From the NCBI GenBank assembly GCA_017481185.1, contig JAFUPO010000241.1, forward strand, positions 1 to 6,491: 6,491 bases of DNA. The letters run 5' to 3'. Both the position numbers and the translations under genes were made by a program. The stretch is from Clostridia bacterium. GTDB lineage: Bacteria > Bacillota_A > Clostridia > Christensenellales > Aristaeellaceae. A model generated the notes under the pieces. That model was given only the letters and a program-made list of their open reading frames with translations, did no database searches and had not been told where the DNA came from. Positions 6,293 through 6,491 of this stretch are shown piece after piece. Within the stretch, counting starts at the first letter, position 1, and each line of letters begins with the position of its first letter.

Positions 6293-6491
6293 ATGAAAAA
6301 CCGATGCTGCACCACCTGCCGCATCTTCAACTGGGATCATTTAATGATGTTTTCACCGCTGGTCTTTATTCACAGCTTCTATGCTCAAAGCCTGTTTCTG
6401 CTGGCCCTGGCGGTGTTTTTTGTATGGGAAGGCTGCATCCTTCTCTATCCGGAGCGCTTCTGGGAGCAGACAAACGAAGCCCTGCGCTGCG
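6293..6491 (+). CDS. Cys-rich membrane segment, likely the C-terminal continuation of the upstream ORF; cut by window edge
   Basis: From the ATG at 6293 the frame encodes 66 residues up to the window end without a stop. It begins with Cys5-Cys6 and Cys9 (CCTTC), then FNWDHLMMFSP, a hydrophobic stretch (about 22-51) that could form one helix or a short hairpin, then YPERFWEQTNEALRC with Cys66 at the edge. Cysteines on both sides of the hydrophobic part could form a metal site if further Cys follow outside the window. There is no good Shine-Dalgarno before the ATG. A GGTGA at 6273-6277 is better placed for an in-frame TTG at 6287, so translation by reinitiation is conceivable. Because the frame is the same as that of 5795-6277, I think this is the tail of that protein, either read through the TGA or broken by it. 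Function unknown. Confidence 0.6.
   Translation, partial: MKNRCCTTCRIFNWDHLMMFSPLVFIHSFYAQSLFLLALAVFFVWEGCILLYPERFWEQTNEALRC

Noticed and set aside
6274..6491. A frame starting with GTG that overlaps the TGA as GTGA at 6274-6277 and is open to the window end
   Set aside because: Its translation (VTLSFDYEKPMLHHL...) lacks recognisable features, while the competing frame gives clustered cysteines, a hydrophobic segment and a plausible continuation of the upstream protein.

Overview
The window looks like chromosomal DNA of a spore-forming or formerly spore-forming Firmicute, most likely a Clostridia (Oscillospirales or Christensenellales-like) gut lineage. The reasons are strong AGGAGG ribosome binding sites, a GerM-type germination protein, a CotH-family kinase, a bacterial Rqc2 homolog (RqcH), and an RNase PH fused to an ITP/XTP pyrophosphatase. 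GC content is moderately high in the core genes. The lineage is inferred from gene content and was not tested against a database. All genes are separated by short gaps or overlaps; there is no long gene-free stretch, rRNA, tRNA, CRISPR array or insertion sequence.

The left two thirds (1-3901) is a minus-strand block. Read in its own direction it runs: a GerMN-domain protein (3901-2870), an intrinsic terminator that also contains promoter-like boxes (2803-2838), a fused RNase PH/RdgB enzyme (2786-1464), a YfcE/YsnB-type metallophosphoesterase (1467-967, overlapping the previous gene by 4 bases), and a secreted CotH-like protein kinase (945 to beyond base 1). The order gerM - rph - rdgB(ysnA) - ysnB matches the Bacillus subtilis locus as I know it. 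Here rph and the pyrophosphatase gene are one ORF, and a more AT-rich cotH-like gene follows.

A 129-base divergent intergenic region (3902-4030) carries a clear sigma-A-type promoter (TTGCGC, 17 bases, TATAAT) driving the plus-strand genes. These are rqcH (4031-5773), the ribosome quality control factor that adds C-terminal alanine tails to stalled nascent chains, followed 21 bases later by a multi-membrane-span protein of unknown function (5795-6277).

The most notable point is at the right end. The membrane-protein frame stops at a single TGA (6275-6277), and the SAME frame then stays open to the window edge. It encodes a Cys-rich segment (Cys5, Cys6 and Cys9 counted from the ATG at 6293), another hydrophobic segment and a further Cys at the edge. 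This looks like one longer protein interrupted by one TGA codon. It could be a nonsense mutation, an assembly error, termination-reinitiation, or recoding (for example selenocysteine). The sequence alone cannot decide between these.
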